From Pseudomonas sp. SCB32 (GTDB lineage Bacteria > Pseudomonadota > Gammaproteobacteria > Pseudomonadales > Pseudomonadaceae), in contig NZ_CP045118.1 in assembly GCF_009189165.1 (NCBI RefSeq), positions 6,138,001-6,202,000 on the forward strand: a stretch of 64,000 nt of DNA, in the 5' to 3' direction. Shown here in pieces: positions 16,732 to 25,988 of the stretch. Position 1 is the first letter of the stretch, and every line of letters starts with the position of its first letter. The notes below the pieces were generated by a model, which made no database searches, had not been told where the DNA came from, and saw nothing but the letters and a program-made list of their open reading frames with translations. The translations under genes and the position numbers were made by a program.

Positions 16732-17700
16732 CTAGGCGGCCAGCGCCAAGGCGGCGTCCAGGGCTTTTTGTTTCAGCACGGCACCCTGACCGAACCAGGC
16801 CGAGTCCAGGCGGTACTCGTTGCTGCGTGCCCGGCGCTCGTGGTCCACGTACTCGGTGACCGCATTGAGCAGGCCCCATGCCGTGCCTTGGGCCGACGCC
16901 AGTTGCGCACCCCGTCCGCGACCTTCGTACAGGCTTTGCACCTTGCGCATGGCGCGTTCGTTGGCGAGCTTCTCCGGCAGCGCGCCATTGATCGGCGTAT
17001 CGCACATCACGTTCATGAAGAAGCCCATCGCTTCGTGCCACTGCACCTTGCGCTCGGCCAGGGCGCGCATGCGGTACATGAAGTCATCCCATTGCGACAC
17101 GGCAATGCCCAACTGCTTCTTCACCACCTTGGGATCGAAGCGGGTGTTGTGCGGCACCCGGATGGCCCGCGTCGCGCCATCGACGGCAATGGTCAGCGTG
17201 TTGTTGCAGACGACCCGGATGGTGGTGGGGGTGGCGGTGGTGGCCAGGGTGCCGTCGCAAGAGGTGGCCAGCAGCAGGTAGCCATTCACTTGGTCGTTGC
17301 CTTTGAGCGCAGTGTTTTGCCCGGTACGCGCCAGCGCCCAGAATTTACGACCGCCCTTGAGCACGCCTGCAGTTTCCAACTCGTAGCCCGAAACCTCGGT
17401 GAGGTCGCGGTAGAACTCCAGGACCTCCTTGGGCTGGACGACCTGGTAGCGTTGGGAGACCACCGAGAGCGGTGCCTTGGTGTCCGAGCGGTAGAGGACC
17501 TTCTGTTCGGGGAAGGAATGGATGCTGCCCAGGTGCCCGACTGCATCGGCCTTGAAATGCACCGGGCTTTCCTGGATCTGCCAGTCCATGCCGGCTTCAC
17601 GCTGCCAGATTTCGATGGGCTGTTTGCGCGGCAGATGATTGCCCAGACCATGCCAGGGGGTATCGCCAACGTAAGCCATGTGTTCGACAAGATGCGCCAT
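16732..17700 (-). CDS. DUF932 phage/plasmid-like protein
   Basis: A protein of 322 aa from the ATG at 17700 (CAAGGAA upstream). It shows the DUF932 pattern: MAYVGDTPWHGLGNHL, SVVSQRYQVVQPKEVLEFY, then VNGYLLLATSCDGT and TTIRVVCNNTL. These proteins are widespread in phages, plasmids and ICEs. Their exact biochemical role is not established; they often sit near recombination and repair genes, as here beside YqaJ. First gene of the minus-strand element set. Confidence 0.88.
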   Translation of the reverse strand: MAHLVEHMAYVGDTPWHGLGNHLPRKQPIEIWQREAGMDWQIQESPVHFKADAVGHLGSIHSFPEQKVLYRSDTKAPLSVVSQRYQVVQPKEVLEFYRDLTEVSGYELETAGVLKGGRKFWALARTGQNTALKGNDQVNGYLLLATSCDGTLATTATPTTIRVVCNNTLTIAVDGATRAIRVPHNTRFDPKVVKKQLGIAVSQWDDFMYRMRALAERKVQWHEAMGFFMNVMCDTPINGALPEKLANERAMRKVQSLYEGRGRGAQLASAQGTAWGLLNAVTEYVDHERRARSNEYRLDSAWFGQGAVLKQKALDAALALAA

Positions 17701-17795
17701 GAGAATTTTCCTTGAGGTAATAGCCGGCATAAAGCGCTGCGCACAGCGCAGCACTGGCCAGAGGGAATCGATTGAGTGATGGAAAAAGAGAGTGT

Positions 17796-18119
17796 TTAGT
17801 CGGTGAGGCTGAAGCAGTAGTCGCAGTGCTGGCAGTGGCAGTTATTCAGCAATTGCTCATCGACCTGGCTGCCCAGAGCTGCACCAGCGATCCCCCCGGT
17901 GGCGGCACCTACCAAGCCACCAAGGATCGCGCCAGCAAAGCCACCAAGCGCAATACCGACGGGACCACCCACTGCGCCTAGGGCCGCCCCCGTCTCTCCG
18001 CCGGCCATTGCACCGGAGATACCGCTGGCGGCCCCACCGACAGAGCCGATCAGACCGCCGGCTTTTTTACCGAAATCGCGCTTCACTACGCGGCTGGAGC
18101 CGCAAGATGGACAGATCAT
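17796..18119 (-). CDS. Glycine-zipper protein with a zinc ribbon at each end
   Basis: A protein of 107 aa. It starts with CPSCGSSRVVKRDFGKK, a two-Cys knuckle, and ends with CHCQHCDYCFSLTD, containing four Cys. Residues about 20-85 are a Gly/Ala-rich repeat with GxxxG spacing (GGLIGSVGGAASG, GAVGGPVGIALGG, GAILGGLVGAATGG), which predicts membrane-inserting glycine-zipper helices. The two Cys-containing ends could form one zinc site around a membrane hairpin. Not a recognised family; glycine-zipper proteins act as membrane pores, channels or surface anchors. It lies 95 bp upstream of the DUF932 gene on the same strand. Confidence 0.7.
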   Translation of the reverse strand: MICPSCGSSRVVKRDFGKKAGGLIGSVGGAASGISGAMAGGETGAALGAVGGPVGIALGGFAGAILGGLVGAATGGIAGAALGSQVDEQLLNNCHCQHCDYCFSLTD

Positions 18120-18318
18120 CGTGAAACTCTCCCAATATCACGCCAAATAGGGTCTACGAAGGCATACGGGCACGCCTTCAAGTGGGTGATATAGGTCTGA
18201 AATTTCTTTCAATCTAATCAGACAGCGCTGCGCTCAAGCGAAAGCCCAGATCATCGAAAAAATCGTCTTCTTCGCGTACTTTCAGTCGCTTCTCAGGCGC
18301 AAAAGGAAGCTGTCGTTG

Positions 18319-19233
18319 ATGGAAAATGCCCTTGATCGTGTCACCCAGAAAATTGTCGAGGCCGATGACCTCAAGCTACTGGAGCACGTAGATACCTACG
18401 GCTATGTCTGCCATGGGCATGCGTGCGGTGTTCGAGTATTTCCACGCTCGTACCGCCCTGAAAATTTGCAGAGACCGCACTTCTCGCTCCCCAAAGGACA
18501 AGCTCATGCGCCAGATTGCGATGTAAAGGGCGAGGACGATCTTCGAGCACGTGGCAAGAAAGGCAGCATCGCCAAGGAGTTGGAAACGAGCCCAGGGCTT
18601 TCGCCGGCCAGCCTGCGCCTGATCGAGACGCGAGTGATCACCGACCCCATCGCTACTCCCGCCGGAGCTCACGCGCAGGGCGGCAGCCGCTCAGCCACAA
18701 CGGGAGAAGCACTGCAGAAACCAACAGGACGCCGTGCTGCGAACAGTATTCGCCCCATTTGCCGAGCCTTCCTGGAGTTTCCTTACGACCGGCATCTGCC
18801 ACTGCAGATCGACGGCATCCAGACGACCACCTACCAAACGGTATTCAAGAAGCTGCGCTCCGAAGGCATTGAGGCCTTTCCCCAGCAGAGAATCTTCTAC
18901 GCAGAGTTGTCCTGGAAGCCCCCTCAGGAGTCCAACGACGGCCTGCTCATCCAGCTCAGTGCAGGAGAGTGGAAGGACAAGCAACTGGTGCGGCCATACT
19001 GTGTTCTGGTGCAATGGGCGGCGTGGACACAGACTGCCAAGACGCGATTAAAGAATGAGTTGGAGCTGGCACGCAAAGAGAACCGGGAAGCCAAGCAGGC
19101 GGATGCAGATGAGCGAACCTACTTGTTCGTCATCGGTGCGCAGAATCCCGAGGACCTATCGCAGTTTGTGGTGAGTGATCAGCGGCTGATCTGTACGGTC
19201 CATGACCACTTGGTCTTTCCGAAGCAGCAGTGA
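18319..19233 (+). CDS. Unknown protein with N-terminal Cys/His module
   Basis: A protein of 304 aa from the ATG at 18319, with AGGAAG nine bases upstream. Residues about 25-70 hold a possible zinc site: YGYVCHGHACGVRVF followed, after about 25 residues, by QAHAPDCDV. A similar N-terminal Cys/His layout is seen in CoiA-like and other DNA-processing proteins, but I cannot assign a family. The middle is low complexity (90-140). The C-terminal half is alpha/beta, with a charged helix near 240-260 and VHDHLVFPKQQ at the end. It is the last gene of the accessory block and the only large plus-strand one there. A role in DNA metabolism or defence is speculation. Confidence 0.7.
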   Translation: MENALDRVTQKIVEADDLKLLEHVDTYGYVCHGHACGVRVFPRSYRPENLQRPHFSLPKGQAHAPDCDVKGEDDLRARGKKGSIAKELETSPGLSPASLRLIETRVITDPIATPAGAHAQGGSRSATTGEALQKPTGRRAANSIRPICRAFLEFPYDRHLPLQIDGIQTTTYQTVFKKLRSEGIEAFPQQRIFYAELSWKPPQESNDGLLIQLSAGEWKDKQLVRPYCVLVQWAAWTQTAKTRLKNELELARKENREAKQADADERTYLFVIGAQNPEDLSQFVVSDQRLICTVHDHLVFPKQQ

Positions 19234-19538
19234 CATAGAGCAGTTCGCGCATTGCAGTCGGAGCGAGTGTCACCCACCGAAACAATGGCAATAAGACATC
19301 AATGGTGGATACCTGCCTGCGTCTAGCAGAATGGAAGCTGAAAGACGTATGGTCGCATCACCCGCTATGCGACCGCTCTCACTCCCACTACCACTGTTCA
19401 AAAAATGCACAAAGAAACGAAGTGGGGGATTTTTTGGGGGATATGAAAATCAACAGAATAGATAACCTTTAAAAATCATGGCCTTACGAAAAGAAAGGCC
19501 CGACACATGGCCGGGCTTTTTGTTGGCAGCGAGAAGGC
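19234..19538. other. 305-bp non-coding stretch at the edge of the accessory block
   Basis: No supported gene. It is visibly AT-richer than its surroundings, with GTGGGGGATTTTTTGGGGGA near 19421-19440. Its right end holds the phnA terminator. It may contain the scar or end of the element, but no direct repeat pair was found. Confidence 0.5.
19494..19521. terminator. Bidirectional terminator
   Basis: GGCCCG and CCGGGC form the stem, with A-rich sequence on the left and TTTTT on the right. It would stop transcripts from both the unknown gene on the left and phnA on the right. Confidence 0.75.
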
Positions 19539-19880
19539 TCAGACCTTCTTCACGAACTCCGACTTCAGCTTCATCGCGCCGATGCCGTCGATCTTGCAGT
19601 CGATATCGTGGTCACCGTCCACCAGGCGAATGTTCTTCACCTTGGTGCCGACCTTCACCACCAGGGACGAGCCCTTGACCTTCAGGTCCTTGATCACGGT
19701 GACGGTATCGCCATCCTGCAGCAGGTTGCCAACGGAATCCTTGATCACGCGCGCATCACCATCGGCCTCGGCCGCGCCACTGGCGGACCACTCGTGGGCG
19801 CACTCCGGGCAGATCAGCAGGCCGCCGTCTTCATAGGTGTATTCGGAGTTGCATTTCGGGCAGGCAGGCAAGGTGCTCAC
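19539..19880 (-). CDS. yjdM: PhnA/YjdM-family zinc-ribbon protein
   Basis: A protein of 113 aa from a GTG at 19880. N-terminal zinc ribbon [28 protein letters not shown] has two CxxC pairs. It is followed by a small beta-barrel domain ([39 protein letters not shown]) ending [10 protein letters not shown]. This is the full YjdM (PhnA) layout and length. The name comes from the E. coli phosphonate locus, but no phn genes are near and its function there is unclear. A second GTG twelve bases upstream is in frame; the chosen start gives the usual N-terminus. Confidence 0.92.
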   Translation of the reverse strand: MSTLPACPKCNSEYTYEDGGLLICPECAHEWSASGAAEADGDARVIKDSVGNLLQDGDTVTVIKDLKVKGSSLVVKVGTKVKNIRLVDGDHDIDCKIDGIGAMKLKSEFVKKV

Positions 19881-20111
19881 GGCGATTCTCACATTGGAAC
19901 GGTTGAAAGACCGCAGAGTATATAAGGTTTAAGCACTTCCTGTCGGCCTCCGGAATCGGACGGCTGTTTTCCTACATCCACAGGGCAGTTTCGGAAAACT
20001 CCTGACGGCGCCCGGAAATATCGGCATTCCCTCTTCCGCAACGCGCGGCAAAGCTTGCGGGCCTCGGTCATTCGGCCGATTTTCCGCCAACTGTTCAAGA
20101 GTGAGCACTCC

Positions 20112-20375
20112 ATGAAACGTCTCTGCATCCTCCTCGCCGCCTGCGCCGTTCTCGCCGCCTGTGACAAGAAACCCGAACCGGTCCCGAAGGCCAGCGCACC
20201 CGCCGCCCAGCCGGCTGCCGCAGCTCCGGCTCCGGCTCCGGCTAAGCCGCCTGCCGCCCCGGAAGCCCAGCCAGCCGCACCGGCTCCGGAAGCACAAGCC
20301 ACCCCGGACCAAGCGCCGCAGTCCGCTGAGCAGTCCGCCGCTGAGCAGCCGGCCGAGCAGCAACAGCAGCAGTAA
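20112..20375 (+). CDS. Small Ala/Pro/Gln-rich lipoprotein
   Basis: A protein of 87 aa. Lipoprotein signal MKRLCILLAACAVLAAC with lipobox LAAC and Cys17, then a low-complexity tail of Ala, Pro, Glu and Gln ending in five Gln. The tail is probably disordered and sits in the periplasm. It runs convergently with the cytochrome gene. Function unknown; similar short Pro/Ala lipoproteins are common in Pseudomonas. Confidence 0.72.
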   Translation: MKRLCILLAACAVLAACDKKPEPVPKASAPAAQPAAAAPAPAPAKPPAAPEAQPAAPAPEAQATPDQAPQSAEQSAAEQPAEQQQQQ

Positions 20376-20420
20376 AGCCCCACACCGGCGTGCGCCTTTC
20401 CCGGCGCCGCCGGCTCCACC

Positions 20421-21047
20421 TCAGGGCCGCAGCTGACTGAGGTAGGCGGTCAACGCGGCAATGTCCGCGTCGCTGAGCGACGCCGCGATGCCAAGCATGG
20501 GCGAGTCCGCCCGGCTGGGGTCCTTGTCGCGGTAGCGCTGCAAGGCGTGGCTCAGGTAGGGCCGAGGCTGGCCGGCGATGCGCGGAATACCGTCGTGGCC
20601 CTGGGCAGCAGCACCGTGGCAGGCGGCACAGACAGTGCCGAAGCGCTGCGCGCCCTGCTCCACCAGCACCATGTCCACTGGCTCGGTGGCGGGCCTGGGA
20701 TGGACCTTCTGCTGGCTGAAGTAGAAGGCAATGTTGACCCGGTCATCGATCGTCAGCAGCTTCGCGGCCTGGTTCATCACGAAGTCGGTGCGCTGGCGGG
20801 TGACGTATTTCTCGAAGGCGTCGAACAGGTACTGCGGGTTCTGCCCGGCGAGGTTGGGGATGTAGTCGCGCTTGCTGTTGCCGTCCTCGCCATGGCACTT
20901 GCTGCACAACAGGATGCGCTCCTGAGCCGCGGCATAAGACCGATCCCGCGCGGCGGGGTCCTTCTCCAGGGCGTTGAGCCGATCCATCATCTCCGATGCC
21001 TGCGCGCTCGCGCACAGCAGCACCCACAACAGAACGACTCTCCCCAT
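20421..21047 (-). CDS. Periplasmic dihaem cytochrome c (c4-like)
   Basis: A protein of 208 aa with a signal peptide (cleavage near ASAQA-SEM) and two haem-c motifs, CSKCH near residue 48 and CAACH near 139, in two similar halves. Each half has distal Met candidates. Cytochromes of this type carry electrons in the periplasm between quinol oxidoreductases and terminal oxidases. The gene stands alone, tail to tail with the small lipoprotein gene and 161 bp from the pyruvate carboxylase operon end. The partner oxidase cannot be deduced. Confidence 0.88.
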   Translation of the reverse strand: MGRVVLLWVLLCASAQASEMMDRLNALEKDPAARDRSYAAAQERILLCSKCHGEDGNSKRDYIPNLAGQNPQYLFDAFEKYVTRQRTDFVMNQAAKLLTIDDRVNIAFYFSQQKVHPRPATEPVDMVLVEQGAQRFGTVCAACHGAAAQGHDGIPRIAGQPRPYLSHALQRYRDKDPSRADSPMLGIAASLSDADIAALTAYLSQLRP

Positions 21048-21143
21048 CGCCGCACCCTGGTCAGTCAGTTTTCCCAGCGTGGAACCTAAGGGGTTTCTGA
21101 AGGAAGTTTCCGACGCAGATCAAGCAAACCGGCAAATCGTGCG

Positions 21144-21174
21144 GACAAAAAAAGAGGGAGCATCGTGCTCCCCC
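21144..21174 (-). terminator. Terminator of the pyruvate carboxylase operon
   Basis: GGGAGCA-CGA-TGCTCCC on the minus strand is followed by CTCTTTTTTT, a classic intrinsic terminator about 35 bp after the biotin-carrier subunit gene. Confidence 0.85.
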
Positions 21175-21208
21175 GTGGACTGAACCTTAAAGACCCGTCT
21201 GTCCTTGG

Positions 21209-23017
21209 TCAGCCTTCAATTTCTACCAGGATCTCACCGGGGTTGACCCGGTCGCCCTTGGCCACATGAATGGCCTTCACGGTGCCGGCGATGCCCGCCT
21301 GCACCTCGGTTTCCATCTTCATCGCTTCGGTGATCAGCACGGCCTGGCCAGCCTTGACGCTGTCGCCTTCCTTGACCAGCACGTCGACGATGTTGCCCGG
21401 CATGGTGGTGGTGACATGACCCGGCTCACTGGCCTGCTTGCGCTTGTTGCCGCCACCACCGATGAACTCGTTGAGCGGCTCGAACACCACTTCTTCCGGC
21501 ATGCCGTCCACCGAGAGGTAGAAGTGGCGCTTGCCGTCGGTCTTCACGCCGACACCGGTGATGTCCACGCGGTAGCTCTCGCCGTGTACGTCGACCACGA
21601 ACTCGGTCGGCACGCCTTCGCCACCGGCCGGGGCAACGCCCTTGCCGTTGGGGATCGGCAGCAGCTCTTCCGGCTTCAGGGTGCCGGCGGCGCGCTCTTC
21701 GAGGAACTTGCGGCCGATGTCCGGGAACATCGCGTAGGTCAGCACGTCCTCTTCGGACTTTGCCAGGCTGCCGATTTCCTCGCGCAGCTTGTTCAGTTCC
21801 GGCTTGAGCAGGTCGGCCGGACGCACGTCGATCACTTCTTCGTTGCCGATGGCCTGGCGGCGCAGCGTCTCGTCGATCTTGCCCGGCGCCTTGCCGTAGC
21901 GGCCCTGCAGGTAGAGCTTCACCTCGTTGGTGATGGTCTTGTAGCGCTCGCCGGCCAGTACGTTGAAGAACGCCTGGGTGCCGACGATCTGCGAGGTCGG
22001 GGTGACCAGGGGCGGGAAGCCCAGGTCTTCGCGAACGCGCGGGATTTCAGCCAGCACTTCCGGCATGCGGTTCAGCGCACCCTGTTCCTTGAGCTGGTTG
22101 GCCAGGTTGGAAATCATCCCGCCCGGAACCTGGTTGACCTGCACGCGGGTATCCACGCCGGTGAACTCGCTCTCGAACTGGTGGTACTTCTTGCGCACGG
22201 CGTGGAAGTACATGCCGATTTCCTGGATCAGTTCCAGGTCCAGGCCGGTGTCGAACGGGGTGTCGCGCAGGGCGGCAACCATGGATTCGGTACCCGGGTG
22301 GCTGGTGCCCCAGGCCATGCTGGAGATGGCGGTGTCGATGCGGTCGGCGCCATTCTCGACAGCTTTGAGCTGGCACATGCTGGCCACGCCGGCAGTGTCG
22401 TGGGAGTGCACAACCACGTCCAGCGGCAACGCATCTTTCAGCGCCTTGACCAGTTCGCCGGTGGCGTAGGGGGTCAGCAGGCCGGCCATGTCCTTGATGG
22501 CGATGGAGTCCACGCCCATGTCGGCCATGGCCTTGCCCTGGGCGACGAACGCGTCGATGGTGTGCACCGGGCTGGTGGTGTAGGCGATGGTGCCCTGGGC
22601 ATGCTTGCCGGCGGCCTTCACGGCCTCGATGGAGGTGCGCAGGTTACGTACGTCGTTCATCGCGTCGAAGATGCGGAACACGTCGATGCCGTTGACCGCG
22701 GCCTTGGCGACGAAGGCGCGGACCACGTCATCGCTGTAGTGGCGGTAGCCCAGCAGGTTCTGCCCACGCAGGAGCATCTGCAGGCGGGTGTTGGGCAGCG
22801 CGGCCTTGAGCTTGCGCAGGCGCTCCCACGGGTCTTCCTTGAGGAAGCGCACGCAGGCATCGAAGGTGGCGCCGCCCCAGACTTCCAGCGACCAGTAGCC
22901 GACCTGGTCGAGCTTGTCGCAGATCGGCAGCATGTCTTCGGTACGCATCCGGGTCGCCAGCAGCGACTGGTGGGCGTCGCGCAGGATGGTATCGGTGATG
23001 GTGACTTTCTTGCTCAT
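21209..23017 (-). CDS. oadA: Pyruvate carboxylase subunit B (carboxyltransferase + biotin carrier)
   Basis: A protein of 602 aa. It transfers CO2 from carboxybiotin to pyruvate to make oxaloacetate. The N-terminal TIM-barrel carboxyltransferase shows TDTILRDAHQSLLATRMR, LEVWGGATFDAC, HSHDTAGVA and the conserved central domain. The C-terminal biotinyl domain carries EAMKMET, with the biotinylated Lys about 35 residues from the end. Similar proteins are annotated oadA (oxaloacetate decarboxylase alpha). The adjacent biotin carboxylase and the absence of the membrane beta subunit argue for an anaplerotic pyruvate carboxylase. The start at 23017 gives MSKKVTITDT; it lies 10 bp after the A subunit gene. 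Confidence 0.95.
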   Translation of the reverse strand: MSKKVTITDTILRDAHQSLLATRMRTEDMLPICDKLDQVGYWSLEVWGGATFDACVRFLKEDPWERLRKLKAALPNTRLQMLLRGQNLLGYRHYSDDVVRAFVAKAAVNGIDVFRIFDAMNDVRNLRTSIEAVKAAGKHAQGTIAYTTSPVHTIDAFVAQGKAMADMGVDSIAIKDMAGLLTPYATGELVKALKDALPLDVVVHSHDTAGVASMCQLKAVENGADRIDTAISSMAWGTSHPGTESMVAALRDTPFDTGLDLELIQEIGMYFHAVRKKYHQFESEFTGVDTRVQVNQVPGGMISNLANQLKEQGALNRMPEVLAEIPRVREDLGFPPLVTPTSQIVGTQAFFNVLAGERYKTITNEVKLYLQGRYGKAPGKIDETLRRQAIGNEEVIDVRPADLLKPELNKLREEIGSLAKSEEDVLTYAMFPDIGRKFLEERAAGTLKPEELLPIPNGKGVAPAGGEGVPTEFVVDVHGESYRVDITGVGVKTDGKRHFYLSVDGMPEEVVFEPLNEFIGGGGNKRKQASEPGHVTTTMPGNIVDVLVKEGDSVKAGQAVLITEAMKMETEVQAGIAGTVKAIHVAKGDRVNPGEILVEIEG

Positions 23018-23027
23018 TCGATGATCC

Positions 23028-24443
<1,416 letters not shown>

Positions 24444-24585
24444 TGCGGCTTTCCCTCGGCCCGGGCCTTGTGGACCCCGGCGTAAAAACCAATCGGCAGC
24501 TCCGGCAGCGGCAGCTGGACGTGTGGACCGGAGCGGGTTCCGGCGTGGGATTTACCCTATCGCGGGAAGGAGGATTAACCAAAAT

Positions 24586-24621
24586 CAATAATTATTGGGG
24601 TAGCCATAAAGAATGCTTTAT
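24586..24621. promoter_or_regulatory. Two palindromes in the pycA-regulator intergenic region
   Basis: CAATAATTATTG (24586-24597) and ATAAAGAATGCTTTAT (24606-24621) are both perfect inverted repeats in the 213-bp divergent promoter region. The second has the T/A-rich dyad form expected of a LysR-type operator and lies 35 bp before the regulator start. Binding by the adjacent LysR protein is an inference. Confidence 0.55.
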
Positions 24622-24656
24622 AGTCGCTGAAAAATACCGCCAAAAGACAGGCTTCT

Positions 24657-25607
24657 ATGCGTAAGTCATTGATGCGTATGACCCTTCGTCAGCTGCAGGT
24701 TTTTCGCGCGGTGTGCGAAAGCCGTTCCTACAGCCGGGCGGCGGAGGAAATGGCGCTCACCCAGCCGGCGGTCAGCCTGCAGATTCGCCAGCTGGAAGAA
24801 CTGGTCGGCCAGCCGCTGTTCGAGTACATCGGCAAGAAGCTCTACCAGACCGATGCCGCCGACGCCCTGCTGCGCGCCACCACCGACATCTTCCAGCGCC
24901 TGGAAGTGCTGGACATGAACCTCTCCGACCTCAAGGGCTCGCTGCAGGGCCAGCTGCGCCTGGCGGTGGAGTCCAGCGCCAAGTACATCACCCCGCACCT
25001 GTTCGCCGCCTTCCACGCACAGCACCCGGACGTCAGCCTGAACCTCACGGTGGTCAACCGCGCCCAGGCGATCAAGCGCCTCTCGGACAACCGCGACGAC
25101 CTGGTGATCATGTCCCTGGTGCCCCAGGACATGGCCCTGGAGTTCCTGCCCTTCCTGAACAACCCGATCATCGCGGTGGCACCGCCGGATCACCCACTGT
25201 GCAACGCCGCCAAGCTCTCCCTGAAGGACCTGGAGCCCTATCCGCTGCTGGTCCGCGAACCCGGCTCGGGCACGCGCAAGGCCTGCGAGGAACACTTCCA
25301 GCAGAAGCGCGCGCACTTCCCGCAGACGCTGGAATTCGCCTCGCTGGAGGGTTCACGGGAAGGGGTATTGGCCGGCCTTGGCCTGGCGCTGCTGCCGCGC
25401 CATGCGGTGAGCCGCGAGCTGCACTCGGGCCTGCTGCGCGAGCTACCGGTGGAAGAGTTGCCGCTCTACCGCAGCTGGTGTCTGGTGCATGCCCGCGGCA
25501 AGCGCCTGAGCCCAGTGGCCCAGGCGTTCGTCACCTTCATCCGTGAAGAGCGGGCGCTGATCAGCCAGCTGGCCGAACGCTTCGCCGGCCCGCCCGCGCA
25601 GAAGTGA
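24657..25607 (+). CDS. pycR: LysR-family regulator (PycR-like)
   Basis: A protein of 316 aa. The N-terminal winged HTH is intact (LRQLQVFRAVCESRSYSRAAEEM, then ALTQPAVSLQIRQLEE), followed by a linker helix and a periplasmic-binding-protein-like effector domain. It is divergent from the pyruvate carboxylase genes, the arrangement of PycR in P. aeruginosa, which is reported to affect carboxylase genes and lipid metabolism. Three in-frame ATGs (24657, 24672, 24678) are possible starts. The first is kept because its upstream AGACAGG is the best site. Confidence 0.85.
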   Translation: MRKSLMRMTLRQLQVFRAVCESRSYSRAAEEMALTQPAVSLQIRQLEELVGQPLFEYIGKKLYQTDAADALLRATTDIFQRLEVLDMNLSDLKGSLQGQLRLAVESSAKYITPHLFAAFHAQHPDVSLNLTVVNRAQAIKRLSDNRDDLVIMSLVPQDMALEFLPFLNNPIIAVAPPDHPLCNAAKLSLKDLEPYPLLVREPGSGTRKACEEHFQQKRAHFPQTLEFASLEGSREGVLAGLGLALLPRHAVSRELHSGLLRELPVEELPLYRSWCLVHARGKRLSPVAQAFVTFIREERALISQLAERFAGPPAQK

Positions 25608-25776
25608 GGTAGGCGGCGGCGATCAGATCGGGGTAATCGGAGGTTTCCACGGCGAGGCGTTGCGCCTCCATGCGGTCTTCGATGGCGCGACGGAACTGCA
25701 TGCGCCGCTGGTCTTCAATCTTGCGGCGGGTCTTGGCGTCCAGTTGGAGCTGGGTGTCGTCGATATGGCGGGGCAT
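25561..25776 (-). CDS. Small charged protein, unknown
   Basis: A protein of 71 aa, starting MPRHIDDTQLQLDAKTRRKI and very rich in Arg, Asp and Glu. It is predicted mostly helical and has a DYPDLIAAAYL segment near the end. GGGAG precedes the ATG at 25776. The 3' end overlaps the end of the LysR gene by 47 bp in convergent orientation. The ordered charge pattern and good ribosome site suggest a real conserved small gene. Function unknown. Confidence 0.6.
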   Translation of the reverse strand: MPRHIDDTQLQLDAKTRRKIEDQRRMQFRRAIEDRMEAQRLAVETSDYPDLIAAAYLTSARAGRRSVRPAG

Positions 25777-25891
25777 CTCGCATCTCCCAAGGCCGAAGGG
25801 CTGGAGACGCCAGCATGCTGACGACGGATGACCGTTTGACGACGTGGCGGTGAAGCGCCGGTGACGCCGACGAGTGGTCGGCGGGATGAAC

Positions 25892-25976
25892 TTTGTAGGA
25901 GCTAGCTTGCTCGCGAACCGCTCAGCTCCAGGCCTCGCAGTTAGCCCTGTTCGCGAGCAAGCTCGCTCCTACGAAA
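25892..25976. repeat. REP-like inverted pair (TAGGAGC...GCTCGCGAA type)
   Basis: TTTGTAGGAGCTAGCTTGCT with CGCGAAC forms the left arm, and its imperfect complement GTTCGCGAGCAAGC...CTCCTACGAAAA the right, separated by about 31 bp. This is the form of the REP doublets known in fluorescent Pseudomonas. It lies between the small charged gene and the end of the RpiR regulator gene. Confidence 0.8.
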
Positions 25977-25988
25977 AACGAAAAGCGC

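Noticed and set aside
19400..19450. Possible att site of an integrative element
   Set aside because: No second copy of the sequence, tRNA gene or integrase is visible in the window.
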